DNA of 64,000 bases, taken from Streptosporangium album (GTDB taxonomy: Bacteria > Actinomycetota > Actinomycetes > Streptosporangiales > Streptosporangiaceae). Each line of letters begins with the position of its first letter. The stretch's first letter is position 1. Location: positions 372,001 to 436,000 of the forward strand of contig NZ_JACHJU010000001.1 of the NCBI RefSeq assembly GCF_014203795.1, given 5' to 3'. The notes below the pieces were generated by a model. It did not search any database, was not told the DNA's origin, and saw only the letters and a list, made by a program, of their open reading frames with translations. The position numbers and the translations under genes were made by a program. Positions 18,508 through 27,549 of the stretch are shown one piece after another.

Positions 18508-21500
18508 GTGCTGGTGGTCCATGGTGCCTGGGTGGACGGGCGGCTGGGGGTCTGGGCGGAGGACACCGCCTTGGCCCCGGGGTCCGCTTCCCGTGCCACG
18601 TTCCGCCCTCATCCGTTCGCGGCTCCCGTGGCCGCCCTCGGCGCGGTCCTCCCCGCGAGCGCCTCGCGCTCCCCTGCCGCGGCCGAGGAGCGCGAGCTGA
18701 CGATCCTGCTCCCCGGCTCCGTCCGGGGTCCGCTGCCCTCGCCCGAGTCCGGGCTGGCGCGCTCGGCGCGGAGCTCGCAGAGTTCGCGGATCTCCGCCTG
18801 GCGCGTCCCCGCGCTGCTGCTCCACCCGGCCGGCGCACTCGCCCTGCTCGATTCCCTGTCCCGTCCGGACGCGGAGCCGTACGGCCTCGGTCCCGAGGAT
18901 GAGCCCGTATGGGCCCCCGGCCTCTCCCTGCGTTACTTCGCCGTGGTCGCCGAACACGCGCGGAGCCTGGTCCGGCGCGGCCGGATCCTGCCCCGGCTCA
19001 TGCACCAGGACGGTGAGTACGCAGCCCGCTGGCGGCCCGTGCTGACCGGCGCCGATCCGGCGGCGATCGGCGACCTGGCCGCCGCCATGCCCCGGGTCTG
19101 CAGGGCCGTGCCCGGGGAGCGCCCGTCGGCGGACGTGCTGCGCGAGGCACTGAACGGCCTGGTGGACGGCGCGGCACGGCTGTCACTGCCCGAACGCCTC
19201 ATCCTCGGTCATCGGCCGGGGACCAGGGCTCCGCTGCCCGACCGCTGGCTGTACGCGCTGACCGGCGAGGACGCCACGCTCACGGCCGTCAGGGACACCG
19301 AGGCGGCCGCGCTGTCCGACGCCCTCGACGGCTGGTCCGCCTCGGCACACGAGCTGGACGGGCCGGTCCGGGCCTGCTTCCGGCTCATCGAGCCCGCCGG
19401 TGAGGAGGAGTCCTGGAAGGTGGAGTTCGGCCTCGTGCCCGGCCGCTCCCAGGCCGGCTCCGGCCGTCCGCCTGCCGGGGCGGACGACGCAGGCGGACCG
19501 GTCGGCTACCTGTCGGCCGACCAGATCAGAGCCGGGGAGAGCGCCCCCTGGCTGCCGGAGCGGCCCCAGGAGGTCCTCCGCGCCGACCTCGGCCGAGCCG
19601 TCCGGCTGCATCCCGACCTCTACGGTGCGCTGCGCGACCCCGAGCCGTCCAGCCTGGCGGTCGAGACGGCATGGGCCTTCTCCTTCCTGCGCAACGGCGC
19701 GCCCACGCTCAGAGCCGCCGGTTACGGCGTGCGGCTCCCGGCGTGGGCGGGGCGCCAGGGTCTGGGCCTGAAGCTGACCACACGCGCCGTCCCCGGCGAG
19801 GAGGGGTCCGGACTGGAGCGGCGGGTGAGCTTCCGGCTGGACGTGGCCGTCGGCGACCACACGATCACCGGGGAGGAGCTGGCCGAGCTGGCCGGGCTCA
19901 GGATCCCGCTGGTTCAGATCAGGGGGCAGTGGGTCGAGCTGGACGACCAGCAGATCAAGGCGGCGCTGGAGGTCGTCGAGCAGCGGGGCGGCGGCGAGAT
20001 GACCATGGGTGAGGTGGTCCGCAAGGTCGTGGACGGCGGTGACGAGGACCTGCCGCTGGTCGCGGTGGACGCCGACGATCTCCTGGGGGATCTCCTCTCC
20101 GGTGAGGCCGAGCGCCGCCTCACCCCGGTCGCCGTGCCACGGGCTCTGGAGGGGACCCTCCGCCCCTACCAGGAGCGCGGCCTGTCCTGGCTGAGCTTCC
20201 TGTCGGGCCTGGGCCTGGGCGGCGTCCTCGCCGACGACATGGGACTCGGGAAGACCGTCTCCACCCTCGCCCTGCTGCTGTCCGAACGCGAGGACGGCAT
20301 CCCCCTGCCGACCTTGCTGGTCTGCCCGATGTCGCTGGTCGGCAACTGGCAGAAGGAGGCTGCCAGGTTCGCTCCCTCGTTGCGGGTCTACGTCCACCAC
20401 GGCGGCACGCGCAGACGGGACGACGGGCTGTCCGCGGCGGTGCGGGAGTCCGACCTGGTCGTCACCACGTACGGCACGGCACTGCGGGACCTGGGAGCGC
20501 TGGCGGGCCTGAAGTGGGGCAGGGTGGTCTGCGACGAGGCCCAGGCGATCAAGAACGCTGCGGCGCAGCAGTCGCGGGCCGTACGGGCGATCCCGGCGCG
20601 CACCCGGCTGGCGCTGACCGGCACCCCGGTGGAGAACCACCTGGCGGAACTCTGGTCGATCATGGAGTTCTGCAACCCCGGGCTGCTCGGCCCCGCCAAG
20701 CGGTTCCGCATGCGCTACCAGGAGCCGATCGAGACGCGGGGCGACAAGGACGCCGCCGGGGCGCTGAAGCGGGCCACCGGGCCGTTCGTGCTGCGCCGCC
20801 TCAAGACCGACAAGACGATCATCTCCGACCTGCCCGAGAAGCTGGAGATGAAGGTCTGGTGCACGCTCACCCCGGAGCAGGCGGAGCTGTACAGGGCCGT
20901 GGCGAACGACATGCTGGACAGGATCGGCGGCTCCGAGGGCATCGAGCGGCGGGGCAACGTGCTGGCGACCATGACGAAGCTGAAGCAGATCTGCAACCAC
21001 CCCGCGCATCTGCTGCGGGACGGCTCGCAACTGGCCGGGCGGTCGGGGAAGCTGGCCCGGCTGGAGGAGCTGGCGGAAGAGGTCGTCGAGGAGGGCGACA
21101 AGGCCCTGGTCTTCACCCAGTACACCGAGTTCGGCTCCCTGCTGCAGCCCTACCTGGCCGCCCACCTGGACCGCCCGGTGCTGTGGCTGCACGGCGGGCT
21201 GTCCCGGAGGCGGCGCGAGGAGCTGGTCGAGCGGTTCCGCCTCGACGACGAGCCGATGCTGTTCCTGCTGTCGCTCAAGGCCGCGGGCACCGGCCTCAAC
21301 CTGACCGCCGCCAACCACGTGATCCACGTGGACCGGTGGTGGAACCCCGCGGTGGAGAACCAGGCGACCGACCGGGCCTTCCGGATCGGCCAGACGAAGA
21401 ACGTACAGGTCAGGAAGTTCATCTGCGTGGACACCCTGGAGGAGCGGATCGACGACATGATCGAACGCAAGAAGGCGCTCGCCGAGAGCGTCGTCGGCAC

Positions 21501-21579
21501 CGGCGAGGACTGGATCACCGGCCTGTCCACCGAGCAGTTGCGCGAGCTGTTCCGGCTCGGCCCCGGGGCGGTGAGCTGA
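18508..21579 (+). CDS. SNF2-family DEAD/DEAH helicase, 1023 aa
   Basis: Swi2/Snf2 ATPase. A long N-terminal region (about 1-540) is the actinobacterial helicase-associated domain. Motif I is DDMGLGKT at about 576-583, followed by Ia LLVCPMSLVGNW, motif II DEAQ at about 676, motif III LALTGTPVENHLAELWS, the second lobe with VFTQYTEFG and LLSLKAAGTGLNLTAA, and motif VI ENQATDRAFRIGQTKNVQV. GTG 18508 follows a GGGG-containing purine stretch. In actinobacteria this gene is usually followed by a SWIM zinc-finger gene; here only a 77-aa tail follows directly. Probably acts in chromatin remodelling or repair-associated DNA translocation. Confidence 0.92.
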   Translation: MLVVHGAWVDGRLGVWAEDTALAPGSASRATFRPHPFAAPVAALGAVLPASASRSPAAAEERELTILLPGSVRGPLPSPESGLARSARSSQSSRISAWRVPALLLHPAGALALLDSLSRPDAEPYGLGPEDEPVWAPGLSLRYFAVVAEHARSLVRRGRILPRLMHQDGEYAARWRPVLTGADPAAIGDLAAAMPRVCRAVPGERPSADVLREALNGLVDGAARLSLPERLILGHRPGTRAPLPDRWLYALTGEDATLTAVRDTEAAALSDALDGWSASAHELDGPVRACFRLIEPAGEEESWKVEFGLVPGRSQAGSGRPPAGADDAGGPVGYLSADQIRAGESAPWLPERPQEVLRADLGRAVRLHPDLYGALRDPEPSSLAVETAWAFSFLRNGAPTLRAAGYGVRLPAWAGRQGLGLKLTTRAVPGEEGSGLERRVSFRLDVAVGDHTITGEELAELAGLRIPLVQIRGQWVELDDQQIKAALEVVEQRGGGEMTMGEVVRKVVDGGDEDLPLVAVDADDLLGDLLSGEAERRLTPVAVPRALEGTLRPYQERGLSWLSFLSGLGLGGVLADDMGLGKTVSTLALLLSEREDGIPLPTLLVCPMSLVGNWQKEAARFAPSLRVYVHHGGTRRRDDGLSAAVRESDLVVTTYGTALRDLGALAGLKWGRVVCDEAQAIKNAAAQQSRAVRAIPARTRLALTGTPVENHLAELWSIMEFCNPGLLGPAKRFRMRYQEPIETRGDKDAAGALKRATGPFVLRRLKTDKTIISDLPEKLEMKVWCTLTPEQAELYRAVANDMLDRIGGSEGIERRGNVLATMTKLKQICNHPAHLLRDGSQLAGRSGKLARLEELAEEVVEEGDKALVFTQYTEFGSLLQPYLAAHLDRPVLWLHGGLSRRRREELVERFRLDDEPMLFLLSLKAAGTGLNLTAANHVIHVDRWWNPAVENQATDRAFRIGQTKNVQVRKFICVDTLEERIDDMIERKKALAESVVGTGEDWITGLSTEQLRELFRLGPGAVS

Positions 21580-21813
21580 ATGCCCCTTGAGAACGACGCG
21601 GACGGCTCGGCGGCGGAGGTGCCGTTCGGCGAGCGGCCGGCCGACTTCTACTCCCCCGCCGTCTCGCTGAGCCGGTTGCGTCCCCGGCCGGACCCCGCGA
21701 CGGCCCCCGCGGACCTGCTGCTGCGGGCACTGGAACCACCACCGGTCAAGGTGCGGCACATCCCGCTCGTCGACCTGTTGAGGAAGCCCTACCGGGAGCT
21801 GGGCGGCGAGTAG
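21580..21813 (+). CDS. 77-aa ORF resembling a SWIM-protein C-terminus
   Basis: The ATG starts the base after the helicase stop. The product has ADFYSPAVSLSRLRPRP near its start and ends KVRHIPLVDLLRKPYRELGGE. The order (DFW/DFY motif, DLLLRALEP, LxxLLxPxYR) resembles, from memory, the end of SWIM zinc-finger proteins encoded after SNF2 helicases in related genomes. The SWIM CxCx(n)CxH motif itself is absent. Either the large middle of the SWIM gene was deleted or this is a reduced stand-alone form. Its last 25 bases overlap the convergent AfsR-like gene. Confidence 0.5.
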   Translation: MPLENDADGSAAEVPFGERPADFYSPAVSLSRLRPRPDPATAPADLLLRALEPPPVKVRHIPLVDLLRKPYRELGGE

Positions 21814-24800
21814 GGCTCCCCTCCCCTGCCCGCGACGGCGACGATCTCCTCGCGGGACAGGAGCCGGCCGCGCTCGTAGCACCGGGAGTATTCCTCCCGG
21901 CCGAGCGCGGCCATCGTGCGCTCGGTGATCCGCACATGGTCGAAGTCGACCACCGCGTCGATGCCCCGGACCGTCGCGGCGCCCCCGAGAAGCATGGCGG
22001 CCGTGGCCGGGTCGCCCTCCGACAGCACCAGCCCGGCGGAGCCGATCAGCACGAGGCCGAGCACGGCCACCTCCGCCGACTCCAGTGCCTGCCGCAGTGC
22101 GACGCCGAGCAGCCGCCGGCCGCGGGTGAGGTCTCCCTCCTGCTCCGCCAGCAGGCCCAGCGCCGCGTTGACCGAGGCCTGGGTCGACAGCGGGACGCCG
22201 GGCGTCTCGTCGATCACGCGCATGGCCTCGGCGTAGTAGTGCCTGGCCTCGTCGAGCCCGCCGTCCTCGCGGGCGAAGTCTCCCCGGGCGCTGAGCAGGT
22301 TCAGCATGGCGATCCGGTCGCCGTTCCTGACGGCCTCCTTGAGGGCGTCCTCCAGGATCTCCTCCGCCGCCGCCCGGTCTCCCGCGAGGTTGAGCCCGAG
22401 TGCCAGCCGGGAGCGCATGTAGGCGACCTCGTCGACCGCGCCGATCTTCTCCATCAGGGCGATGGCCTCGTGGACCGCCTCCAGCGCCCGTGTGGGCTCG
22501 CCGTGGAGGAAGTCCAGCTCCGCCAGCTCGGCGAGCACATTGGCGATGCCCCAGCGGTCCCCGATCTCCCGGAAACCGCGCAGGGCGGCCGCCAGCTCGG
22601 TCCGGCCCTCGGCGATACGCCCCGCGAAGAAGTGCCCGTACCCCTCGAACAGCCGCGCCGAGGCGATCACCCACGGGTCGGGGTGGGCGAGCATCTCGTC
22701 GAGATAGTGGTCACCGCCCGTGAACACGCCGGTGAACAGCGCGATGATCGGCCCCGCCATCACCACCAGGGGATGCCACGGCCGGGGCAGCCCCTCGCGC
22801 GCCAGCCGTACCACCTCGGCCAGCTCGGCCCGCGCCCTGTCGAGCTCGATCCCGGCACCCGCCGCGTTGGCCCCGTAGGAGGCGCGGGCCAGGACGAGCG
22901 AGGCGAGGTCCGCGCCGTCTCCCACCAGCCCGAGCACCTCACGCGCGCGCCGGGCGCCTTCGATCCGGTAGCCGCGCAGCCACCAGTACCACCCCAGGGC
23001 GCCGACCATCCGCAGCGCCAGATCGAACCTGGCCGTCTCGACGGTCCATCGGAGCGCGGCCGACAGGTTGTCGTGCTCGGCGGCCATCGCGGCGACGGCG
23101 GCGAGCTGCCCGGCACCGCGGAGACCGGGATCGGACGTCTCAGCCAGTTCAGTGAAGAACACCGCGTGCGCCAGCCGTACGCGGTCGTGCTCGCCGGCCT
23201 CGGCCAGCCGCTCGGCGGCGTAGGCACGGATGGTCTCCAGCATCCGGTAGCGGACGACGGCGTCGTGGCTGTGGGCCACCACCAGCGACTTGTCCACCAG
23301 CCGGGCCAGTACGTCGAGCACGTCGGCCCGTGCCAGACCCTGCCCCGAGCAGATCGCCTCGGCGCAGTCGAGGGCGGCGCCTCCCGCGAAGGCGGACAGC
23401 CTGCGGGCCAGCGTCCGCTCCTGCTCGTCCAGCAGATCCCAGCTCCATCCGACCACCGCGCGGAGCGTCTGGTGGCGGGGCAGCGCCGTACGGCTGCCGC
23501 CGGTCAGCAGACGGAAGCGGTCGTCGAGCCGGTGCGCGATCTGCTCGGCGGAGAGTGAGCGGAGCCGGGCGGCCGCGAGCTCGATGGCGAGCGGCATGCC
23601 GTCGAGCTCACGGCAGATCCGCACCACCGCGGCGGCCTCGGCCTCGGGCCGGTATCCGGGGCGGACGGCCGCGGCGCGTTCGGTGAACAGACGCACGGCC
23701 GGGTATCCGAGGGCCTCGCCCGGATCACCGTCCCCGGGAGGGAGATCGAGCGGAGGCACCGGCCAGGTCATCTCGCCGGTGATGCCGAGCGGCTCGCGGC
23801 TGGTGGCCAGGACGCGCACCCCGGGGCACGCCGCCAGGACCTGGTCGGCGAGCGCCGCCGCCGCCTCGACCACATGCTCGCAGTTGTCCAAGACGATCAG
23901 GAGCCGTTTGCCCGCGAGGCCCGAGACGAGGCGGGCCAGCGGGTCACGGGCGGCGGGCACCGCGATCGCGGCGGCGGGAGAGGCCACAGGGGACGGATCG
24001 CGTAGTTCCAGTGCCGAGAACACCGCCTGCGGAACCTGGCTCGGCTCGGCCACCGGGGCGAGCTCCACCAGCCACACCCCGTCGGGCATCCGGCCGGCGA
24101 CCGCCTCGGCCGACTCGATCGACAGCCGGGTCTTGCCCGCCCCGCCGGGACCGAGCAGGGTGACCAGCCGGTGGCCGGCGAGGAGCTCGGTCGTCCGTGT
24201 CACGTCGCGTTCCCGGCCGACGAAGCTGGTGATCCTGGCCGGCAGGTTGCCCCGTCGCGGAGCCGCGAGCGGTGCGGCGCTCTCCACCGGAGGCGGATGG
24301 GGCGGACCGCCACCGCCGGCCGGCGAGCCGCTCTCACCGGCCGGCGGGAACCGTAGACCGTTCTCGGCCCACTCGTGGCGCAACATGGAGAGGTGGAGAG
24401 CGGCCAGCTCGGGCGAGGGATCCGCGCCGAGCTCGTCGGCGAAGGCCGCGCGGGCGTCCTCGTAGGAGGCCAGGGCCTCGACGTGGCGGCCCGAGCCGTA
24501 CAGGGCGCGCATGAGCTGGCCGCGGAACCGCTCACGCAGCGGATGGGCGGCGATCAGCGCGGGCAGCTCCGCGGCCACCTCGGTCTGCCGTCCGAGCAGC
24601 AGCTCGGCCTCGACCCGATCCTCGACGGCGGCCAGGCGGAGCGTGTCCAGCCGGGCGACCGCGGCGGTGACGGAGTGGTTGCCCGGCAGGCCGGCCAGGG
24701 CGGGCCCGCGCCAGAGCGCGAGCGCCGCGTGGAGCGCGGCGGCGGCGTCGCCCGGGGCGCCCGCCATGAGGAATTCGCGGCCCTCGGCTGCCAGCCGGAC

Positions 24801-25103
24801 GAACCGGTGGGCGTCCACCCGGTCGGGGTCGACGGCCAGCCGGTAGCCGGCCGCACCGGCCTCTACCAATCCACGCTGATCGGCCAGAACAGTACGTAAT
24901 CGGGAAATCAACGCCTGCAATGCGTTTCCCACCGCGTTCGGCGGACAGTCCTCCCACACCCCGTCGACCAGCCGGTCGATGGACACGACCCGGCCCGCGT
25001 CGAGAAGCAGCAGGCCGAGAAGGGTGCGCAGGCGTTGCCCGGTGATCTCGACCGCCTTGCCGCGACGGCGGATCTCCAGGGGCCCAAGGATGGCGAAGGT
25101 CAT
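21789..25103 (-). CDS. AfsR/SARP-type transcriptional regulator
   Basis: Large regulator, about 1104 aa. Residues 1-90 form an OmpR-like winged helix (TFAILGPLEIRRRG, LLLLDAGRVVSIDRLVDGVW), and 95-245 the BTAD domain (DAHRFVRLA, LREPF-type RFRGQLMRALYGSGRHVEAL). A P-loop NTPase follows (LLGPGGAGKTRLS near 315, LLIVLDNCEH, VRVLATSREPLG), then a C-terminal TPR array from about 700. This SARP + NB-ARC + TPR layout is the AfsR class. The exact start is unclear: ATG 25103, or a GTG/TTG a few codons upstream served by GGAGGGG. It may control a secondary-metabolite locus, but none lies adjacent. Confidence 0.9.
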   Translation of the reverse strand: MTFAILGPLEIRRRGKAVEITGQRLRTLLGLLLLDAGRVVSIDRLVDGVWEDCPPNAVGNALQALISRLRTVLADQRGLVEAGAAGYRLAVDPDRVDAHRFVRLAAEGREFLMAGAPGDAAAALHAALALWRGPALAGLPGNHSVTAAVARLDTLRLAAVEDRVEAELLLGRQTEVAAELPALIAAHPLRERFRGQLMRALYGSGRHVEALASYEDARAAFADELGADPSPELAALHLSMLRHEWAENGLRFPPAGESGSPAGGGGPPHPPPVESAAPLAAPRRGNLPARITSFVGRERDVTRTTELLAGHRLVTLLGPGGAGKTRLSIESAEAVAGRMPDGVWLVELAPVAEPSQVPQAVFSALELRDPSPVASPAAAIAVPAARDPLARLVSGLAGKRLLIVLDNCEHVVEAAAALADQVLAACPGVRVLATSREPLGITGEMTWPVPPLDLPPGDGDPGEALGYPAVRLFTERAAAVRPGYRPEAEAAAVVRICRELDGMPLAIELAAARLRSLSAEQIAHRLDDRFRLLTGGSRTALPRHQTLRAVVGWSWDLLDEQERTLARRLSAFAGGAALDCAEAICSGQGLARADVLDVLARLVDKSLVVAHSHDAVVRYRMLETIRAYAAERLAEAGEHDRVRLAHAVFFTELAETSDPGLRGAGQLAAVAAMAAEHDNLSAALRWTVETARFDLALRMVGALGWYWWLRGYRIEGARRAREVLGLVGDGADLASLVLARASYGANAAGAGIELDRARAELAEVVRLAREGLPRPWHPLVVMAGPIIALFTGVFTGGDHYLDEMLAHPDPWVIASARLFEGYGHFFAGRIAEGRTELAAALRGFREIGDRWGIANVLAELAELDFLHGEPTRALEAVHEAIALMEKIGAVDEVAYMRSRLALGLNLAGDRAAAEEILEDALKEAVRNGDRIAMLNLLSARGDFAREDGGLDEARHYYAEAMRVIDETPGVPLSTQASVNAALGLLAEQEGDLTRGRRLLGVALRQALESAEVAVLGLVLIGSAGLVLSEGDPATAAMLLGGAATVRGIDAVVDFDHVRITERTMAALGREEYSRCYERGRLLSREEIVAVAGRGGEPYSPPSSR

Positions 25104-25223
25104 TTCCGTGTCCAACCTCACCCCCTCCATGCTTTGATTCTGTCCGATTCCCGAGCATTTCCGCGCCATGGAACCTCGCGATCCGGTCTGCGCATCTTCC
25201 AGACCCGCGTAGCATCATCGGGC

Positions 25224-25790
25224 ATGGGGCAGCCGAATACGTCTACGCGCCGCCCGCGGCAGGCCATCGGAATGGTGCTCGCCGCGGCGTTCGTTGTCGT
25301 CTCATCCGGCTGTGGGATGGTGGGGAGCTCCGCCTCTGCCGACAGGCTGCAGCTGGAGCCGATCAGCGTTTCGAGTCCCCGGCTGAAGGACGGCGCACCT
25401 CTGCCGTCCGGCTACTCATGCAACGGTTCGGCCGGCAATCCACCTCTGCGGTGGTCGCGGGTGCCGGACAGGACCAAGTCCGTCGCGATCGTGGCGGACA
25501 ACAACGCACGCACCGGTGGAGAGGTGAACTGGGTCGTGTTCGACATCGACCCGCGCACCAACGAGTTGGCCGAGGGCAGCGTCCCGGTGGGAGCCGTGGA
25601 AGGAAGCACGACAGGTGGCAAGGTGGGCTATACCCCTCCATGCCACGCCCAGGAGAACTATCGTTTCACTGTCTACGCGCTCGACAGCAAGGTCGACCTC
25701 AGAAAGGGTGCCTCCCTCGACGAGACCTTGAAGAGCATCGCGGACAAGACGATCGCCTGGGGACGGCTCACCGCGGCACACATCGAGTGA
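25224..25790 (+). CDS. PEBP-family (YbhB/YbcL-like) lipoprotein
   Basis: Protein of 188 aa. The N-terminus has basic residues (STRRPRQ), a hydrophobic stretch MVLAAAFVVV and a lipobox-like SSGC, so it is probably a lipoprotein on the outer face. The mature part has the phosphatidylethanolamine-binding fold of the bacterial YbhB group: GNPPLRWSRVPDRTKSVAIV, NWVVFDIDP, and YTPPCHAQENYRFTVYALD, which carries the conserved anion-pocket His. Expected length for the family. ATG 25224 is the first after the divergent regulator; it may share a promoter region with that gene. Confidence 0.88.
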   Translation: MGQPNTSTRRPRQAIGMVLAAAFVVVSSGCGMVGSSASADRLQLEPISVSSPRLKDGAPLPSGYSCNGSAGNPPLRWSRVPDRTKSVAIVADNNARTGGEVNWVVFDIDPRTNELAEGSVPVGAVEGSTTGGKVGYTPPCHAQENYRFTVYALDSKVDLRKGASLDETLKSIADKTIAWGRLTAAHIE

Positions 25791-25973
25791 CAGGCCAGAC
25801 ACCGGAGGTAGTAGTGGTTACCGATTCTTCACTTAGGGTGTGACAACGCTCATAGTGGTCCGACACAATCAGATCCAATGTCCGAGCGCAGGTGATGCAA
25901 GGGGGCAGGTCGCGTCGATGGCCGCGCGACCTCACCGGCGCCGCTGGAAGGCCATGGCCTTGAGGGTGGTGCA

Positions 25974-27479
25974 ATGATCGCGGTCGTAGTGAGTTTGGTC
26001 GCCGTCGTGCTCCTCGTGCTCGTCGTCGTGGCACTGGGAATGCGGTCGATGAACCGCAGGGAGAGCGCGCTCCCCGCAGAGCGCCTGCGTGAAATGGCGG
26101 AGAAGGAGGCGCAGACGCCCGCCACGTCCATCGACGACTTCGCGACACGCGAACCGAAGATGAACCACTTCTCGCCTGACCTCACCCCGTTCGACGAGCC
26201 CAAGCCGCCGCGCCAGCCGCGCCCGGCGAGCTCGCGCGGCAAGAGAGGCATGAACGAGTTCGGCCAGGCCGACGACTACGACGACGACTACTGGACACGG
26301 CTCCAGGCTGACGAGGGTGGTTTCGGAGGGTCCTTGGCAGCTCGGATGGGTGCCAGCCGTCCCGTCGAAGGCGATGATCCGTCGCGAGCGGACGCCAACG
26401 CGGCCACCATGCAGGTGCCGCTACCGAGCAGATCCCCCTCTCCCCGGGTGGACGCGGACGCGGTGACCACGCAGGCACCGCTGCCGAGCAGGACACCGGC
26501 GCCCCGGCCCGCACCGGCACCGGCACCGGCACCGGCCCCCGTGTCGGCCTCGGCCTCCCTGCCGTCGGGCCTCGACGGCCTTGTCGGACCGGTGCAGCCG
26601 AATCCGGCCCCCACCAGCGCCGCACTCGCCGAGCAGAGGACGGTCACCTTCGCGGCTCCCACGCCCGGCGCCTTCGGCGAGAGCCGTACGCCGCGCTCGA
26701 GTTCCCGCAGAAGCAGCCGTAACTCCGGTCCGGGTAACGGCTCCCCCTCCCGTCCCGACCCGCTGAACGACCCGCTGGGCGGCTCCTATCCCCGTAGCAC
26801 GGGCTCGGCGGCCTCCAGCGGTTCCATGCCGGCGCTCGGCGGTTCCGCCGGCTCGGATCACGGCACCGGCCCGCTCGCCCCGATGCCTCCGATGGGCCCC
26901 ACGACCAGTGGCGGCTTCCCCGCGCCGGGCCCGGATCTGCTGGGGGCGCCCTACGGCGCCACCCCGGAACCGCCCGTCTCCGACAACCCCTGGGCCCAGG
27001 CCACCGCTCCGGGCTCCGGAGGCTGGCCGGCCACGAACGCCGCCGACATACTCGACGACCCCGCGCCGTCCTACAACTCGTACCAGACGCCGGTGTACGA
27101 CGCTCCGCCCGCGGCTTCCTACGAGGTGAGGCCCGGCTGGGCCACCATCGACGACGACACGCTCACCGGACCGACTTCGGCGATCTCCACACCGACCGGC
27201 CCCTCCCGCAGCGTCTCCTCCCATGAGGACCGTGCGGCCGAGGCGCGGCCGGGCGGGAGATACGGCTACGACCCCCAGCAGCGCTCCACCCCGGCGACGT
27301 CCGGTGCCTGGCCGGAACCCACCTCCGGAAGCGGTGACGGCGCGAACACGAGCTGGCCCAGCTACGGCGACCTCTACGGCACCACTCCCGCCGTCACTCC
27401 CGACGGACAGGGCCACGGCGACTCCCGCGGCAACCACCACCGGGCGCAGGAGCCTGACTATCCCGACTATTACCGCTGA
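25974..27479 (+). CDS. Anchored proline-rich hypothetical protein, 501 aa
   Basis: One N-terminal membrane helix (MIAVVVSLVAVVLLVLVVVAL) leads to a short conserved-looking section (MRSMNRRESALPAERLREMAE and DEPKPPRQPRPAS, with the acidic patch DDYDDDYW at about residue 102). The remaining 380 residues are low complexity, rich in Pro, Ser, Gly and Ala, with a PAPAPAPAPAPV run. No enzyme motif. The ATG has GAGGGTGG upstream and codon bias stays strongly GC-ending through the whole frame, which supports coding. Likely a cytoplasmic-facing disordered scaffold or division-associated protein; this is inference. Confidence 0.75.
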   Translation: MIAVVVSLVAVVLLVLVVVALGMRSMNRRESALPAERLREMAEKEAQTPATSIDDFATREPKMNHFSPDLTPFDEPKPPRQPRPASSRGKRGMNEFGQADDYDDDYWTRLQADEGGFGGSLAARMGASRPVEGDDPSRADANAATMQVPLPSRSPSPRVDADAVTTQAPLPSRTPAPRPAPAPAPAPAPVSASASLPSGLDGLVGPVQPNPAPTSAALAEQRTVTFAAPTPGAFGESRTPRSSSRRSSRNSGPGNGSPSRPDPLNDPLGGSYPRSTGSAASSGSMPALGGSAGSDHGTGPLAPMPPMGPTTSGGFPAPGPDLLGAPYGATPEPPVSDNPWAQATAPGSGGWPATNAADILDDPAPSYNSYQTPVYDAPPAASYEVRPGWATIDDDTLTGPTSAISTPTGPSRSVSSHEDRAAEARPGGRYGYDPQQRSTPATSGAWPEPTSGSGDGANTSWPSYGDLYGTTPAVTPDGQGHGDSRGNHHRAQEPDYPDYYR

Positions 27480-27549
27480 TTCCCCCTCCCTCGGTAAAGG
27501 CCGCCGGTAACCGCCCAGGCGGAGGGAGGGGACATCATAGAGTCTGCCC

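Noticed and set aside
19183-22674. Open frame of over 1,100 codons on the minus strand across the SNF2 helicase and the AfsR-like gene
   Set aside because: It is antisense to the helicase, has Arg/Gly/Pro-rich composition without domains and comes from GC-bias periodicity.
21789-25103. The AfsR-like regulator as pathway-specific activator of the RiPP operon
   Set aside because: It lies 26 kb away in conserved chromosome; nothing in the sequence links the two.
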